DNA of 64,000 nucleotides from Magicicada septendecula (GCA_034769895.1 CM068373.1:282625879-282689878); one strand, 5' to 3'. Positions 48,983 through 61,861 are shown, counted from the stretch's first letter. Numbers and translations: made by a program. The notes: a model not told the origin generated them from the sequence alone.

Positions 48983-51943
48983 TGTAACGTCACAGAACGT
49001 TCCATAAAAGAAATCATTTACATAGTAGGTTATCGTAAGAGGAAAGTGAGGTGAACTGTATCGAACCCAAGTAGTCCTGAAAAATTGTGTAAATTTGTAT
49101 AATAATTATTTCTACTAACATGGAAAAACGACCAGACTTTGACTAAGACACAAACCCCATATATATTATTAAAGTGAATAACAGTGAAAAAACCATAAGA
49201 CACTATAAGAGAGAGAAATAATGTCAGAATCAACCAAAATAAAGTCATTAATTATTAAGTTTTATAACTCTGAATAGAGTATTAAGAACTATTTTTTGTG
49301 AATAAATGGACATGATCCATTATTATATTACGTAATGTAAATAAAATAAATGTATTAAATGATTTAAATACATTATTAGAAAGAGTTTAAGTTAGAATAA
49401 AAATAATATATTTGTTATGACAAAAAATATTAATGTGTTCTATTTGAGACCATACACCAAGATTTCATGAAAAAATTAATTATTATCAGATTTAAATAAC
49501 AACTATATGTAATTGTCACGCAGACAATAGTGAACAATTTATCTTAAATAAAGGAAGCTGTCAAATGAATAAAAAGCAGCCAAAATAGCCAAAAACAGTA
49601 CTAACTAAAAACATGTAATAGGCATCTAATATTGTATAATTTATGAATTTAATGTTGCCAAAATGCAACCAAATTGCATTAGAAAGTTGTAATATGATAT
49701 AAAGCAACTATACTAATATATTTGACTAACTATAACATTGTAATAGTCAGGTTATCAAAATGTTTACCTATACCATGTATGGCTGAAGCCAATCATCCAG
49801 TACAAAAATAATCATATCTGGCTAAATACTTTACATAATGCTAACAAAAATAAGATAGAAAGGTACAATACATCAGTATACCTTAATAAGGAACAAACTC
49901 AGTTGAAAGTAAAGTCAATTATAAAAGAATTTAACTAATATGAGTGAGATTTGTCACACTATGAAAAAAGGACATCTCAAGACCAATCAATGATGCTATG
50001 TCATCTTGTGATAAATATAATATATGTACAGAGTAACCAGGTATCACAAAAGATAGACAAAATAATAAACTCTGTGTGTACACTAGTGAAATAATACATA
50101 TATTAAAGAAAAAGACTAATCATTGTATTAGAAAACTGACAAGAATCTAGGCCATGAGCAGAGGCCATATAAAATTGTATTTATTTGTGTTTTATCTATG
50201 TTAAAATTTGTTTATTTTGTTGTAGGAAGGTAGTAGTATTAGATGTTCAGCTTGTGGAAGGAACTCAGTAACTCCACAACAATTTTTGTTATAAAAATTG
50301 AGTTTTCAATGACAACAACTCAAGGTGAGAGTTGTATATTGTATTGTTTATTAGACTTAAGTTAATTAGAAACCAATCATATTTAATATCGCTAGATTCA
50401 GTTGAAAACAGGGAATCTAAATGTATTAATGGCATACAAATTGTGAGTACTAATGTAAAACTGTTTGATAAATACCAGAGTAATTTTTGAAATATCCTTA
50501 GTATGAAGAATAAGAAATTCGTTCTAAAAGCTTCTACGGAAGTGAAAATTGTTCCATGACATTCCATTTCGTTTATTCTCGAACAATCTGGAAAGAATTT
50601 TACACAAATATACCGGAAGTCGATGAAAACAGTCAACCTGAATTAGTATAAAAGAGAGACCAAATTCGACCCAAAACACACACTTGAAACTTGAACTCCA
50701 GAACTGATGCATCACCCACGACACTGATCAACGCAGCTAAGGCGAAACCGAAGGGGCGAGAAATCGACAAGACACGGAGAAAGGCTTTCCCCGTACATAG
50801 ACATACCGACTGACTTAACCTCAACGAGAATCTACGCCAAAAGTATCGCTGAAATAGAGCAGTGATACGGCAAATTTTAATAGAAATCACGCAGCCAGAA
50901 CGTCCACGGCCCAGGAGGGACCAAAAATTTAAATAGAGAACGAATTCTGCTGTGTTCGCATAGACTGACTAACGTGACAATAATTCCCCCTAACGTAAAC
51001 AAACATATACACAACAAGCCTTTCTTCTCGACAACATGGGAATCAGCGCTGCGGCGGATAATTTCTGAATCAACGCGGAGCAGCTGATGAGCTTTTGGCG
51101 GCGTTCGAACGAGATTCTACTGCCAAACGTTTTTACAAAAGTGCGGAAAAAGTAAACGATCGCAAAATTTGTCTTTAAATAGATTCAGTGTACACCCGAA
51201 GAGGCGAGATTGAGAAACTACCCGAAAGGAGTGTCCAGTGCGAGAATAAATAACCATTGGAACGTGAGTTACCAAAATTAAAGTCATTTGTTACCTGGTT
51301 ACATTTTATCACGCAGTTGTACTTCACACGCCACACATACACCTTCAAATCACTTAGTTTTTTCTTGTAAGGCATCTAATTGATATGTCTTGGTAGTTCA
51401 AAGGAGTCACGTCCTGAGAGTAAAGATATTTCACGCATTAAACTCATGCTTTTCAACTGAGTCAAAATCTGAAATATGCTAGCCGATACTTGATTGGATA
51501 TATAAAAAATTGTCAATAATAATAACTTGTAAAATTTTTTCTCTGCAATTTTATAATTTTTTTCTATGAATGTTAGTCCTTCAGACGATTTGTTTGTTTT
51601 TTGAAGAATCATTAAACTTAACTGATTTTTCCAAGCTAAACTGACTTGTTTAAATTTTTTCGTAGATTTAAAAATTTTATCAATCACATTTTTTTCTTGG
51701 AACAAACGTTTCCAAGTGGCGCCCACAAAAAGCATAGTATTAAGTTGTGTTACAGGACTACATCACTGCAGAGGATCCAGTCAACAGAGTAAGTAACAAA
51801 AGTGCGCGGAGGTAACGCCCGACATTTTACAACACAACACACACTTTAAGTCTTTCTTTTCGTTATAAATTGACGACTCCAAAGTGAAGCTGTTAAGGAA
51901 GGAACACGATCACCAACAATTTATACCAATTATTTACGTTATA
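48983..51943 (+). repeat. Element B LTR2
   Basis: 2,961 bp. Shares with LTR3 most of the differences from LTR1 (for example GTAGGTTATCG near the start and GACTACATCACTG near the end). It was therefore copied from the LTR3 side. Confidence 0.92.
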
Positions 51944-52010
51944 AATTGGCAGCCCAACTAGTGAGGCTTGAAAAAGACGGAACAAGCCCGGCAACTACCA
52001 ACAGATCAAA

Positions 52011-54119
52011 ATGCCGCAACCTAAGGGAAAAAAGGTGAAGAAGACTGTGGAACCTGAGTTAAGTGTGGAAGACGGAGAGGCAGTACAAATGGAGGAAACG
52101 GAATTAGAACCGCCCACACTAGAAATGGAAAGACCAGTACAAACAGCAGATGAAATAGAGGAGCAAACGGGAGAAGAACCCATACAAATGGTAGAACAAA
52201 CAGAGAAACCCGAACCAGAAACAATAACAGGGAGCGTTGACACGAATATAATAATGATGATGGCGATGCTCCAAAGAATGGACGAAAAAATGAACAAAAA
52301 TACAGAATCCCAGAAAGAGGATATGAATAAAAATAGGCGGGAAGATAAGGAAGATAAGGAGAAATTAGACAAAAACATAGAATCTTTAAGGGAGTATATA
52401 AATGATAATGGGAAAAATATGGAGCTATTTCAGGAGGAGAATAAAAAATACATAGAGTTCCTGAAAAAAGAAATTAGCATAAAATACGAAACAGTAAACA
52501 AAACGATCAATGATAATAAAATCGATAGTGACAGGAAGGTCGAAAACATGGAGAAACAGTTGGAAAGGCTACAGGAGGGAAATAATACACGTTTCGAAAA
52601 TATAGAGGAACAAACAGTAGAGACCAAACAAGATATTAGAAATCTCGAAAACATGGTAAGGCAGAACCAAGACGCCATCATGCAGGAGGTGGGAGAAGTC
52701 CAGAAAGACGTTAGCGAGAGGATGCAGAAAACATATGACATCGCTAACAGGCTGGATGAACAGATAAAAACTAACAAAAATAGTATACTGGAAATAGACC
52801 AGAGAGAGAAAAACCTGCAGGAAAGATTAGAGGCGCTGAGAGACACACCAATACTAAACACTCATACGTGTCATGGTGAAAACAGGGAAGTAATCAACTT
52901 CCAGAACTATCGACGAAACCCAATGGAATTTTTGGAAAGAATGGAGGAGTTTATTGGGAGAAATAGAGAAACAAGGTGGGACAGGATAAGAGAGATGCTT
53001 GACGAGACGTTTAAAAATACTAAGGATAACTGGTGGATAGCGGTACGACCCGAAATAACGAATTTAGCAGAGTTTAAACGCCAGTTTAAGGAAAAGTATT
53101 GGTCAGAGACCGCACAAAACAGGGTAAGAATGGACATTTTCTATGGCAAATACGACGCGTCCTATGGACAGTCCCCGACGTCTTATTTCCTGGGAAAGGT
53201 ATGTTTAGCACGGAAGTTGATACCGCCGATCCCAGAAGAATGTTTGGTAAGGCAGTTAGCTGGACATTACAGCTATGGTATCAAGGATGCCCAATTATAC
53301 CAACAGATTAGCAAAATAGCCGATCTGGCCAAATTATTGGAAAATTGCGAATCCACAGGAAGGTTCCAGGATTACCAACCCCCCAATCGTAAGGTAGAGT
53401 ACAACAACAATAATAACGGACCAAACCGGAATGGAGGTGGGAACGGTAATAAACTAAACACCAATAATCAGAATAATAATATCCCACCAAATGGCCGAAA
53501 TGATAACACTCAGGGCCCAATTAACCGCAACTATCCGGGACCAAACAGAGGTAATTACACCGGGAATAACTACGGTAGGAACTTCCACCAGGGAAACGGT
53601 TATCGCGGGAATAATTATAGAGGAAGTAATTATGGTCAACGTAATGGTTATCGTAGCGAGGGAAACCAAGGAGGAGGCGATAGGAGAAACCAAAATGAAT
53701 ATAGGCCCCAGGTAAATTATATGATGGCCGATAATCGACGACCATATCCACCCAATTTACCAAGTTACGGGTATATGACTCAACAGACGCGAGGTAACCA
53801 GGGTGATACGGCGAATAACCGTCATCAGTTTTCAGAGGGTAGGAGTTGCGAACCACCCGGAAACGTAAATGACAACCAACAGGAGCCAAACACTAACCAA
53901 TATAATAATGAGAATTGGGTAACAGTCCACGAAAATCCGGGTTTTTCATTACAGCATAATCAGGCAAGTAATGACGAAAGACCCCGAACAGTTCAGGTAA
54001 ACCATGTATTGGCAGAAACTAGCCGAGAACCAAGTAATAATCCCAGAAATGAAAGTGATATAGAGGAGGAATTCCGCTATGCAGAAAAGATATGGCCCAA
54101 ACATGTGGTGAGATGGTAA
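52011..54119 (+). CDS. gag: Element B Gag, unit 2 (702 aa)
   Basis: The encoded protein is the same as that of unit 1 along its whole length, at an exact 6,568-bp offset. Intact ORF, same domain layout. The lack of divergence points to recent amplification of the unit, gene conversion, or an assembly duplication. Confidence 0.92.
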   Translation: MPQPKGKKVKKTVEPELSVEDGEAVQMEETELEPPTLEMERPVQTADEIEEQTGEEPIQMVEQTEKPEPETITGSVDTNIIMMMAMLQRMDEKMNKNTESQKEDMNKNRREDKEDKEKLDKNIESLREYINDNGKNMELFQEENKKYIEFLKKEISIKYETVNKTINDNKIDSDRKVENMEKQLERLQEGNNTRFENIEEQTVETKQDIRNLENMVRQNQDAIMQEVGEVQKDVSERMQKTYDIANRLDEQIKTNKNSILEIDQREKNLQERLEALRDTPILNTHTCHGENREVINFQNYRRNPMEFLERMEEFIGRNRETRWDRIREMLDETFKNTKDNWWIAVRPEITNLAEFKRQFKEKYWSETAQNRVRMDIFYGKYDASYGQSPTSYFLGKVCLARKLIPPIPEECLVRQLAGHYSYGIKDAQLYQQISKIADLAKLLENCESTGRFQDYQPPNRKVEYNNNNNGPNRNGGGNGNKLNTNNQNNNIPPNGRNDNTQGPINRNYPGPNRGNYTGNNYGRNFHQGNGYRGNNYRGSNYGQRNGYRSEGNQGGGDRRNQNEYRPQVNYMMADNRRPYPPNLPSYGYMTQQTRGNQGDTANNRHQFSEGRSCEPPGNVNDNQQEPNTNQYNNENWVTVHENPGFSLQHNQASNDERPRTVQVNHVLAETSREPSNNPRNESDIEEEFRYAEKIWPKHVVRW

Positions 54120-55550
54120 TGCCATGGATTAATCATCCAGAATAAATGTCATAGACCAGGCATTTGAAGGAGTAGAGGAGCTGAACATTGAAAGTCGAAT
54201 ATTGAGAAGAGAAGGAATGGGAATGATAAATAATGACATAATATAAGGACCACACAACCAAAAGGAGTTGAAATAATTAACCCAAACTGACAAATATAAA
54301 CCCAAATATTATCAAACATAAAAACAATACCTACGAGGTAACTGACACAGTTAGGAACAAGGTAAAAGGTACGTATAACCAGACTTCATTAAAAAAATAC
54401 CATGATTAAAAATCGCAAGTCAAATACTCAACCAGTGAGCAAGTACCATGACCAAAAACCAAAGTCAAATACAGCATCATAGAGAAGGTACCTTGACTAA
54501 ACATGTTAACGTGAATTTTTCAACTTAGCCATCATTAGAAAGGAGGTAGAGATTATAAATATTATTGTATTGAGATTATTATTAATAAATATTACGAGAA
54601 GGACACCTTACACCAAAGGCATAAAGATATATATAAAATATAGATTTATTTCCAATAGCCATGTCAACGTATATTTACCAGCTTACCCGTACTTAGAGAA
54701 GGAGAGAGATTATTATAAATAAATATTACGAGAAGGACACCTTACACCAAAGGCATAAAGGTATATATAAAATATAGATTTATTTCCAATAGCCATGTCA
54801 ACGTATATTTACCAACTTACCCGTACTTAGAGAAGGAGAGAGATTATTATAAATGAATATTGCGAGAAGGACACTTAGTAAAGGAGAAAAGAAGGAGAAA
54901 TACTGTCAGATATTTGATATTTAAATGGAAATGATAAATGAAAAAAAAAAGAAAGGAAGAACAGTGTGTTACGTAAGAAGGTAATGATGAATATGAATAT
55001 AGCTATTAACATTGAATGATTTTAAACGATAATTTTAACCTGCGGAGAACGATATATTAATATAATTGTGAATTAATCAGAAGAGTTTAAGAAAGGGAAT
55101 TTATGTGTAGGAGCCTATGATCTTTGAATATTGTATTTTTTTATTATTATTATTAATATTATTTGTTGCAAAGGTGCAATTATTATTTTCTGAACAGGGA
55201 TGTGTTGCCTCTGATTTCAGTAGTTATAGATAGGAAGGGCAGAGAATGTATGCCATAGCGAGCCACTCTGACTCCTAACCCTCTATGAAAGTTAGGGAAT
55301 TGATAGGGAATTATATCAAAGATTAATTAAATAACATCAAGGTAAAAAGGAAAGGAATAGGTGATACGACAAAGAACGAACTAGGAATATTGAGTTGGAT
55401 TAATATATTAAAGGAGTAGTACAGGAATTTAATTATAAGATAAAAGAATGAAATATAAAGAAGCTAATAAAAGGTTATTATAGAGATGATAATTTCATCA
55501 AAACCAAAGACATGTTTTTCCAAAATTATCAACTTTAACGGAGAGGCATA
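54120..55550 (+). other. Element B unit 2 non-coding internal region
   Basis: Copy of 47552-48982 at the array period, including the 134-bp tandem repeat (54581-54873). No pol sequence. Confidence 0.8.
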
Positions 55551-58511
55551 TGTAACGTCACAGAACGTTCCATAAAAGAAATCATTTACATAGTAGGTTA
55601 TCGTAAGAGGAAAGTGAGGTGAACTGTATCGAACCCAAGTAGTCCTGAAAAATTGTGTAAATTTGTATAATAATTATTTCTACTAACATGGAAAAACGAC
55701 CAGACTTTGACTAAGACACAAACCCCATATATATTATTAAAGTGAATAACAGTGAAAAAACCATAAGACACTATAAGAGAGAGAAATAATGTCAGAATCA
55801 ACCAAAATAAAGTCATTAATTATTAAGTTTTATAACTCTGAATAGAGTATTAAGAACTATTTTTTGTGAATAAATGGACATGATCCATTATTATATTACG
55901 TAATGTAAATAAAATAAATGTATTAAATGATTTAAATACATTATTAGAAAGAGTTTAAGTTAGAATAAAAATAATATATTTGTTATGACAAAAAATATTA
56001 ATGTGTTCTATTTGAGACATTACACCAAGATTTCATGAAAAAATTAATTATTATCAGATTTAAATAACAACTATATGTAATTGTCACGCAGACAATAGTG
56101 AACAATTTATCTTAAATAAAGGAAGCTGTCAAATGAATAAAAAGCAGCCAAAATAGCCAAAAACAGTACTAACTAAAAACATGTAATAGGCATCTAATAT
56201 TGTATAATTTATGAATTTAATGTTGCCAAAATGCAACCAAATTGCATTAGAAAGTTGTAATATGATATAAAGCAACTATACTAATATATTTGACTAACTA
56301 TAACATTGTAATAGTCAGGTTATCAAAATGTTTACCTATACCATGTATGGCTGAAGCCAATCATCCAGTACAAAAATAATCATATCTGGCTAAATACTTT
56401 ACATAATGCTAACAAAAATAAGATAGAAAGGTACAATACATCAGTATACCTTAATAAGGAACAACCTCAGTTGAAAGTAAAGTCAATTATAAAAGAATTT
56501 AACTAATATGAGTGAGATTTGTCACACTATGAAAAAAGGACATCTCAAGACCAATCAATGATGCTATGTCATCTTGTGATAAATATAATATATGTACAGA
56601 GTAACCAGGTATCACAAAAGATAGACAAAATAATAAACTCTGTGTGTACACTAGTGAAATAATACATATATTAAAGAAAAAGACTAATCATTGTATTAGA
56701 AAACTGACAAGAATCTAGGCCATGAGCAGAGGCCATATAAAATTGTATTTATTTGTGTTTTATCTATGTTAAAATTTGTTTATTTTGTTGTAGGAAGGTA
56801 GTAGTATTAGATGTTCAGCTTGTGGAAGGAACTCAGTAACTCCACAACAATTTTTGTTATAAAAATTGAGTTTTCAATGACAACAACTCAAGGTGAGAGT
56901 TGTATATTGTATTGTTTATTAGACTTAAGTTAATTAGAAACCAATCATATTTAATATCGCTAGATTCAGTTGAAAACAGGGAATCTAAATGTATTAATGG
57001 CATACAAATTGTGAGTACTAATGTAAAACTGTTTGATAAATACCAGAGTAATTTTTGAAATATCCTTAGTATGAAGAATAAGAAATTCGTTCTAAAAGCT
57101 TCTACGGAAGTGAAAATTGTTCCATGACATTCCATTTCGTTTATTCTCGAACAATCTGGAAAGAATTTTACACAAATATACCGGAAGTCGATGAAAACAG
57201 TCAACCTGAATTAGTATAAAAGAGAGACCAAATTCGACCCAAAACACACACTTGAAACTTGAACTCCAGAACTGATGCATCACCCACGACACTGATCAAC
57301 GCAGCTAAGGCGAAACCGAAGGGGCGAGAAATCGACAAGACACGGAGAAAGGCTTTCCCCGTACATAGACATACCGACTGACTTAACCTCAACGAGAATC
57401 TACGCCAAAAGTATCGCTGAAATAGAGCAGTGATACGGCAAATTTTAATAGAAATCACGCAGCCAGAACGTCCACGGCCCAGGAGGGACCAAAAATTTAA
57501 ATAGAGAACGAATTCTGCTGTGTTCGCATAGACTGACTAACGTGACAATAATTCCCCCTAACGTAAACAAACATATACACAACAAGCCTTTCTTCTCGAC
57601 AACATGGGAATCAGCGCTGCGGCGGATAATTTCTGAATCAACGCGGAGCAGCTGATGAGCTTTTGGCGGCGTTCGAACGAGATTCTACTGCCAAACGTTT
57701 TTACAAAAGTGCGGAAAAAGTAAACGATCGCAAAATTTGTCTTTAAATAGATTCAGTGTACACCCGAAGAGGCGAGATTGAGAAACTACCCGAAAGGAGT
57801 GTCCAGTGCGAGAATAAATAACCATTGGAACGTGAGTTACCAAAATTAAAGTCATTTGTTACCTGGTTACATTTTATCACGCAGTTGTACTTCACACGCC
57901 ACACATACACCTTCAAATCACTTAGTTTTTTCTTGTAAGGCATCTAATTGATATGTCTTGGTAGTTCAAAGGAGTCACGTCCTGAGAGTAAAGATATTTC
58001 ACGCATTAAACTCATGCTTTTCAACTGAGTCAAAATCTGAAATATGCTAGCCGATACTTGATTGGATATATAAAAAATTGTCAATAATAATAACTTGTAA
58101 AATTTTTTCTCTGCAATTTTATAATTTTTTTCTATGAATGTTAGTCCTTCAGACGATTTGTTTGTTTTTTGAAGAATCATTAAACTTAACTGATTTTTCC
58201 AAGCTAAACTGACTTGTTTAAATTTTTTCGTAGATTTAAAAATTTTATCAATCACATTTTTTTCTTGGAACAAACGTTTCCAAGTGGCGCCCACAAAAAG
58301 CATAGTATTAAGTTGTGTTACAGGACTACATCACTGCAGAGGATCCAGTCAACAGAGTAAGTAACAAAAGTGCGCGGAGGTAACGCCCGACATTTTACAA
58401 CACAACACACACTTTAAGTCTTTCTTTTCGTTATAAATTGACGACTCCAAAGTGAAGCTGTTAAGGAAGGAACACGATCACCAACAATTTATACCAATTA
58501 TTTACGTTATA
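55551..58511 (+). repeat. Element B LTR3
   Basis: 2,961 bp, nearly identical to LTR2. A few private differences exist, such as GAGACATTACACC near 56016 and ACAACCTCAGTTG near 56460. Directly followed by a primer-binding site and the start of a third gag, so it is not the true end of the array. Confidence 0.92.
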
Positions 58512-58578
58512 AATTGGCAGCCCAACTAGTGAGGCTTGAAAAAGACGGAACAAGCCCGGCAACTACCAACAGATCAAA

Positions 58579-58932
58579 ATGCCGCAACCTAAGGGAAAAA
58601 AGGTGAAGAAGACTGTGGAACCTGAGTTAAGTGTGGAAGACGGAGAGGCAGTACAAATGGAGGAAACGGAATTAGAACCGCCCACACTAGAAATGGAAAG
58701 ACCAGTACAAACAGCAGATGAAATAGAGGAGCAAACGGGAGAAGAACCCATACAAATGGTAGAACAAACAGAGAAACCCGAACCAGAAACAATAACAGGG
58801 AGCGTTGACACGAATATAATAATGATGATGGCGATGCTCCAAAGAATGGACGAAAATGGCGCCCACAAAAAGCATAGTATTAAGTTGTGTTACAGGACTA
58901 CATCACTGCAGAGGATCCAGTCAACAGAGTAA
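58579..58932 (+). pseudogene. gag: Element B gag, unit 3, truncated
   Basis: The first 93 codons match the other Gag copies. At 58856 the sequence jumps into the LTR at TGGCGCCCAC, giving 24 unrelated codons before a stop. Only the acidic N-terminal part would be made. The coiled coil, capsid region and basic tail are gone. Confidence 0.9.
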
Positions 58933-59083
58933 GTAACAAAAGTGCGCGGAGGTAACGCCCGACATTTTACAACACAACACACACTTTAAGTCTTTCTTTT
59001 CGTTATAAATTGACGACTCCAAAGTGAAGCTGTTAAGGAAGGAACACGATGACCAACAATTTATACCAATTATTTACGTTATA
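58857..59083 (+). repeat. Element B LTR4 remnant (3' end of an LTR)
   Basis: 227 bp matching 58285-58511 at an offset of 572 bp, ending ACGTTATA exactly at the AGGT target duplication. It is the true right end of the original insertion. It supports a deletion that removed the rest of unit 3 and most of its right LTR. Confidence 0.9.
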
Positions 59084-59484
59084 AGGTATAGATTTTCTTT
59101 TCTAAATAAGCCTAAACAAAAGGTACAGGTAACATGAGTAGATGCTGTGACTTCATACAACTTATTAGCAGGTCTCCTAATCGGCATAAGTTCACCTTCT
59201 ACTTCTCCATTAATTACCTTTAAGTTATACAAGTGGTTCCCTTTTTTCCTAAGCTTGTCTGTTATAATACATCTCTTTCTTTTTCTTTCTTTAACATTTT
59301 CATCCAATATACGCATGTAAGTCTTAACTTCTTCTTCCTTCTTATGAAATGTTATGATGTGACGACAGAAATTTGTTACAATCCTTAAGCAATATGGACA
59401 ACAATTCCGTCTTGTTTTTTCGCACAATTTTGTTTGGTTTGACACAAGGTTATTGGGTTTTTGATAACTTTCCTTTTGACTGCA
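59084..59484 (-). CDS. Recombinase gene exon 6, 5' part: zinc-finger region
   Basis: Begins after a probable acceptor (AAAG|TGC) at 59484. Encodes a finger CPYCLRIVTNFCRHIITFH (C-x2-C-x9-H-x4-H), then the conserved LRKKGNHLYNLKVI...GELMPIRRP segment. The start of a second finger, CTFCLGLFRKENLYL, follows. The codon after the last leucine, its first His, lies across the LTR insertion at 42409. Together the second finger is C-x2-C-x11-H-x3-C. The ORF in the window runs a few codons into the LTR before stopping. Confidence 0.85.
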
Positions 59485-60172
59485 CTTTAACATCCGGAAT
59501 TCGTAAAATTATAATAAAGAAAATTTACTCAAATAATAGTATCATAGGAAACTAGAAGTAATGCAACTGTATAAGGTATCTGTAAAATTGATTCCATTGT
59601 TATGAACAATATCTAAGCACAGGATGCAATTCAAACATTTATTAATTAAAGTACATTAAAGACATATGCCTTTTATTTTTACTCATTACTAAGTATCCTA
59701 GGGGCTGTATATTGTTGTCAGTTTGAGAATGCAATAACTTTCATTAAATAATAGGCCTACTGTAAAAGGCCACAAGAGAGGATCATCTATATTACATAAT
59801 TTCTTGATCAGGTAGAGAAAGTTGCATGAGTGTACCACATCAAAACTTTCTTTTGACGATGGTCTCATTTAACCATACACAGTAATACATTGCACGAATT
59901 GTGAGAAAAATTCTACCAGTTACATGCAGTTCTGTTTTCAGTGTAATAAAAAACGTGTTTTCCTTTCATTAGCAAACATTTTTATATGTACTATACTTAA
60001 AGCCTATTTGTTAATGTTTTTTTACATTCAAAATAGTTATGAGAAAATCTGGAATACGAGCTCAAGTATTTCAATTTGTCATATCCTGCAATTATTAATA
60101 ATTTGTGGTTATGTTTATAACATAAAAATATAATTCCTATAAATAGTATAACAGTAATAGCTATATACACAC

Positions 60173-60246
<74 letters not shown>

Positions 60247-60296
60247 GAGGGGAGAGTTAACTATATAAGAATACAGCAGTTTAAAGAGAAATTTAC
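59485..60296 (-). other. Recombinase gene intron 5
   Basis: AT-rich intron between exons 5 and 6. Contains a (GA)n microsatellite at its upstream end (about 60175-60246). Chance frames only. Confidence 0.5.
60175..60246. repeat. (GA)n microsatellite
   Basis: About 70 bp of GA repeats lying in an intron of the recombinase gene. Confidence 0.95.
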
Positions 60297-60325
60297 CTCA
60301 AAACTTATAAATCTTGCGCAACCAC
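60297..60325 (-). CDS. Recombinase gene exon 5 (29 bp)
   Basis: A microexon between acceptor ATATCACCAG and donor GTAAAT. It carries phase 1 to phase 0, which is exactly what exon 4 and exon 6 require, and is free of stops. It is the least certain exon because it is so short. Confidence 0.5.
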
Positions 60326-61139
60326 CTGGTGATATTGTAAGAGGTTCTACAACAACGGACTCTATAACAAAGAATCAACAAGAATTTTAGCTAACAGAGA
60401 AAAATAATTATCACTGCCAGTATCAACAAAAGTGGAAATTACTAAATGAAATATTGCAATTTTATGGGAAATAACGTTATTAAACTAATTATGTACTTTA
60501 TTCAGAACTTTTGTTTTTCCAGCAGCTTCCAAAACTCTTTATATAAAAAGTAATATAAACAAACTTATTTAGAGCTTCTAACAATACTTATCTTAAAATT
60601 ATCATATGATTATACTTTCCAAAGGAAGCCCCTGATTTGAAAGCATCGACACCCTATAATACTACTAATTTAAAATGATTCCAACTACTATGTTACTAAA
60701 TTTTCTCATTTAAAATGTAAATGGGACTGTTAATAACTTTATATTGTTGTCATTAACAAGACAAAACACAATCATTAATGGCTATTTTATCACAAACTTC
60801 GAAATCTCCAATAAAGCTTGCTCAATGAACTAGGACATTCCTTATGCAGAAAATTAACTTTGCCATAACACAAATTAAATAACGCCCAAACAAAAAATTG
60901 CTTTGAAAACAAAACATTAATGAAATATGGTATGAATTCATTGTGCTACATTCAAAGCTGATTTTCTTAATTGATTTAAAGTATACAAGTCTAGTTTGTC
61001 AAGTAAAGATAATTTAGGTAAACCTAACACTACTTATGAAACAAACATTAAATCAAATATGCTAATGTTACAAAATTCACAAATAGAAAAAAATAAAATT
61101 TGAAATTATCTATAGGCTGAATTGCTTTGATTATATTAC

Positions 61140-61248
61140 CTTCTCCACTTGATATGTTTTCCACATCAATATCATCTGATGTCGATACTACTGATGGTGC
61201 AATAATAGTCATTTTTTCCCAGTCAATTCTGGAAAGTTCAGGAGAAAC
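61140..61248 (-). CDS. Recombinase gene exon 4
   Basis: Acceptor TTTCAG and donor GTAATA bound 109 bp encoding VSPELSRIDWEKMTII and an acidic VSTSDDIDVENISSGE stretch. No known domain; probably a flexible acidic linker. Confidence 0.7.
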
Positions 61249-61507
61249 CTGAAAGATCATTACAAAACTCATACATAATTTTTCACCAACTTAATAATTA
61301 AGAATATTAAGCTAATAATTAAGAGAATAATTTATTTTCTTAACCTAGCACAATATTTGTAGGTTAGCACTATGAATTTACAAAAAGTTAATGGATTTTG
61401 TGTAAATTTCTAAAAAAATTAAATTTACAGCATAATCTAGTAGTTATTTTATAGTAATCTATTTTAATTTAAATGAACTCAATTCTAAAAGTTAAAAACA
61501 AACTTAC

Positions 61508-61573
61508 ATACTGCAGATCCTCTTGTTGTTCAGCTAGCACTATTGGTTGGTTACATCCCTGCACTGAAGATTC
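61508..61573 (-). CDS. Recombinase gene exon 3
   Basis: 66 bp between acceptor TTTTCAG and the consensus donor GTAAGT, phase 0 on both sides, encoding ESSVQGCNQPIVLAEQQEDL plus two residues. The family function of this part is unknown. Confidence 0.7.
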
Positions 61574-61623
61574 CTGAAAAAGATTTCTAATATAATCATA
61601 CAAACTCGAAAAACAAAAATCTG

Positions 61624-61861
61624 TTCAAATGATTAACATTGAATAATATAATCCTGATGATAGCTAACAAATACACTACCGATAATTCATCCACACTGTA
61701 TCATTTAAATCTAATATTAAGTATAACACACCCCATAAAATTTTTTAGAATATTGATATTAATTTTTTAAAATTTCATGTGATATTAGTTGAGTATCATT
61801 TAGGAGGTTAAACAATATAAATACAATTCTACACATTAAGTTACAGATTATAAATACAGAT
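61624..61861. repeat. Direct repeat, copy 1 (intron 2 of the recombinase gene)
   Basis: About 238 bp repeated at 63280-63519 in the same orientation with roughly 10-15% differences. Starts TTCAAATGATTAAC and includes GATAATTCATCCACA and TTTAGGAGGTTAAACAATA. Confidence 0.85.

Larger units (their letters stand above)
42414..59083 (+). mobile_element. Element B: tandem array of gag-only LTR retrotransposon
   Basis: LTR1 (42414-45375), internal 1, LTR2 (48983-51943), internal 2, LTR3 (55551-58511), truncated internal 3 (58512-58856), and LTR4 remnant (58857-59083). The repeat period is 6,568 bp. A single AGGT target duplication flanks the whole array (42410-42413 and 59084-59087), so one insertion was later amplified. 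LTRs start TGTAACGT and end ACGTTATA, imperfect inverted ends. Each complete internal region has one long ORF, gag, and no pol. The element must depend on proteins supplied in trans. Confidence 0.9.
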
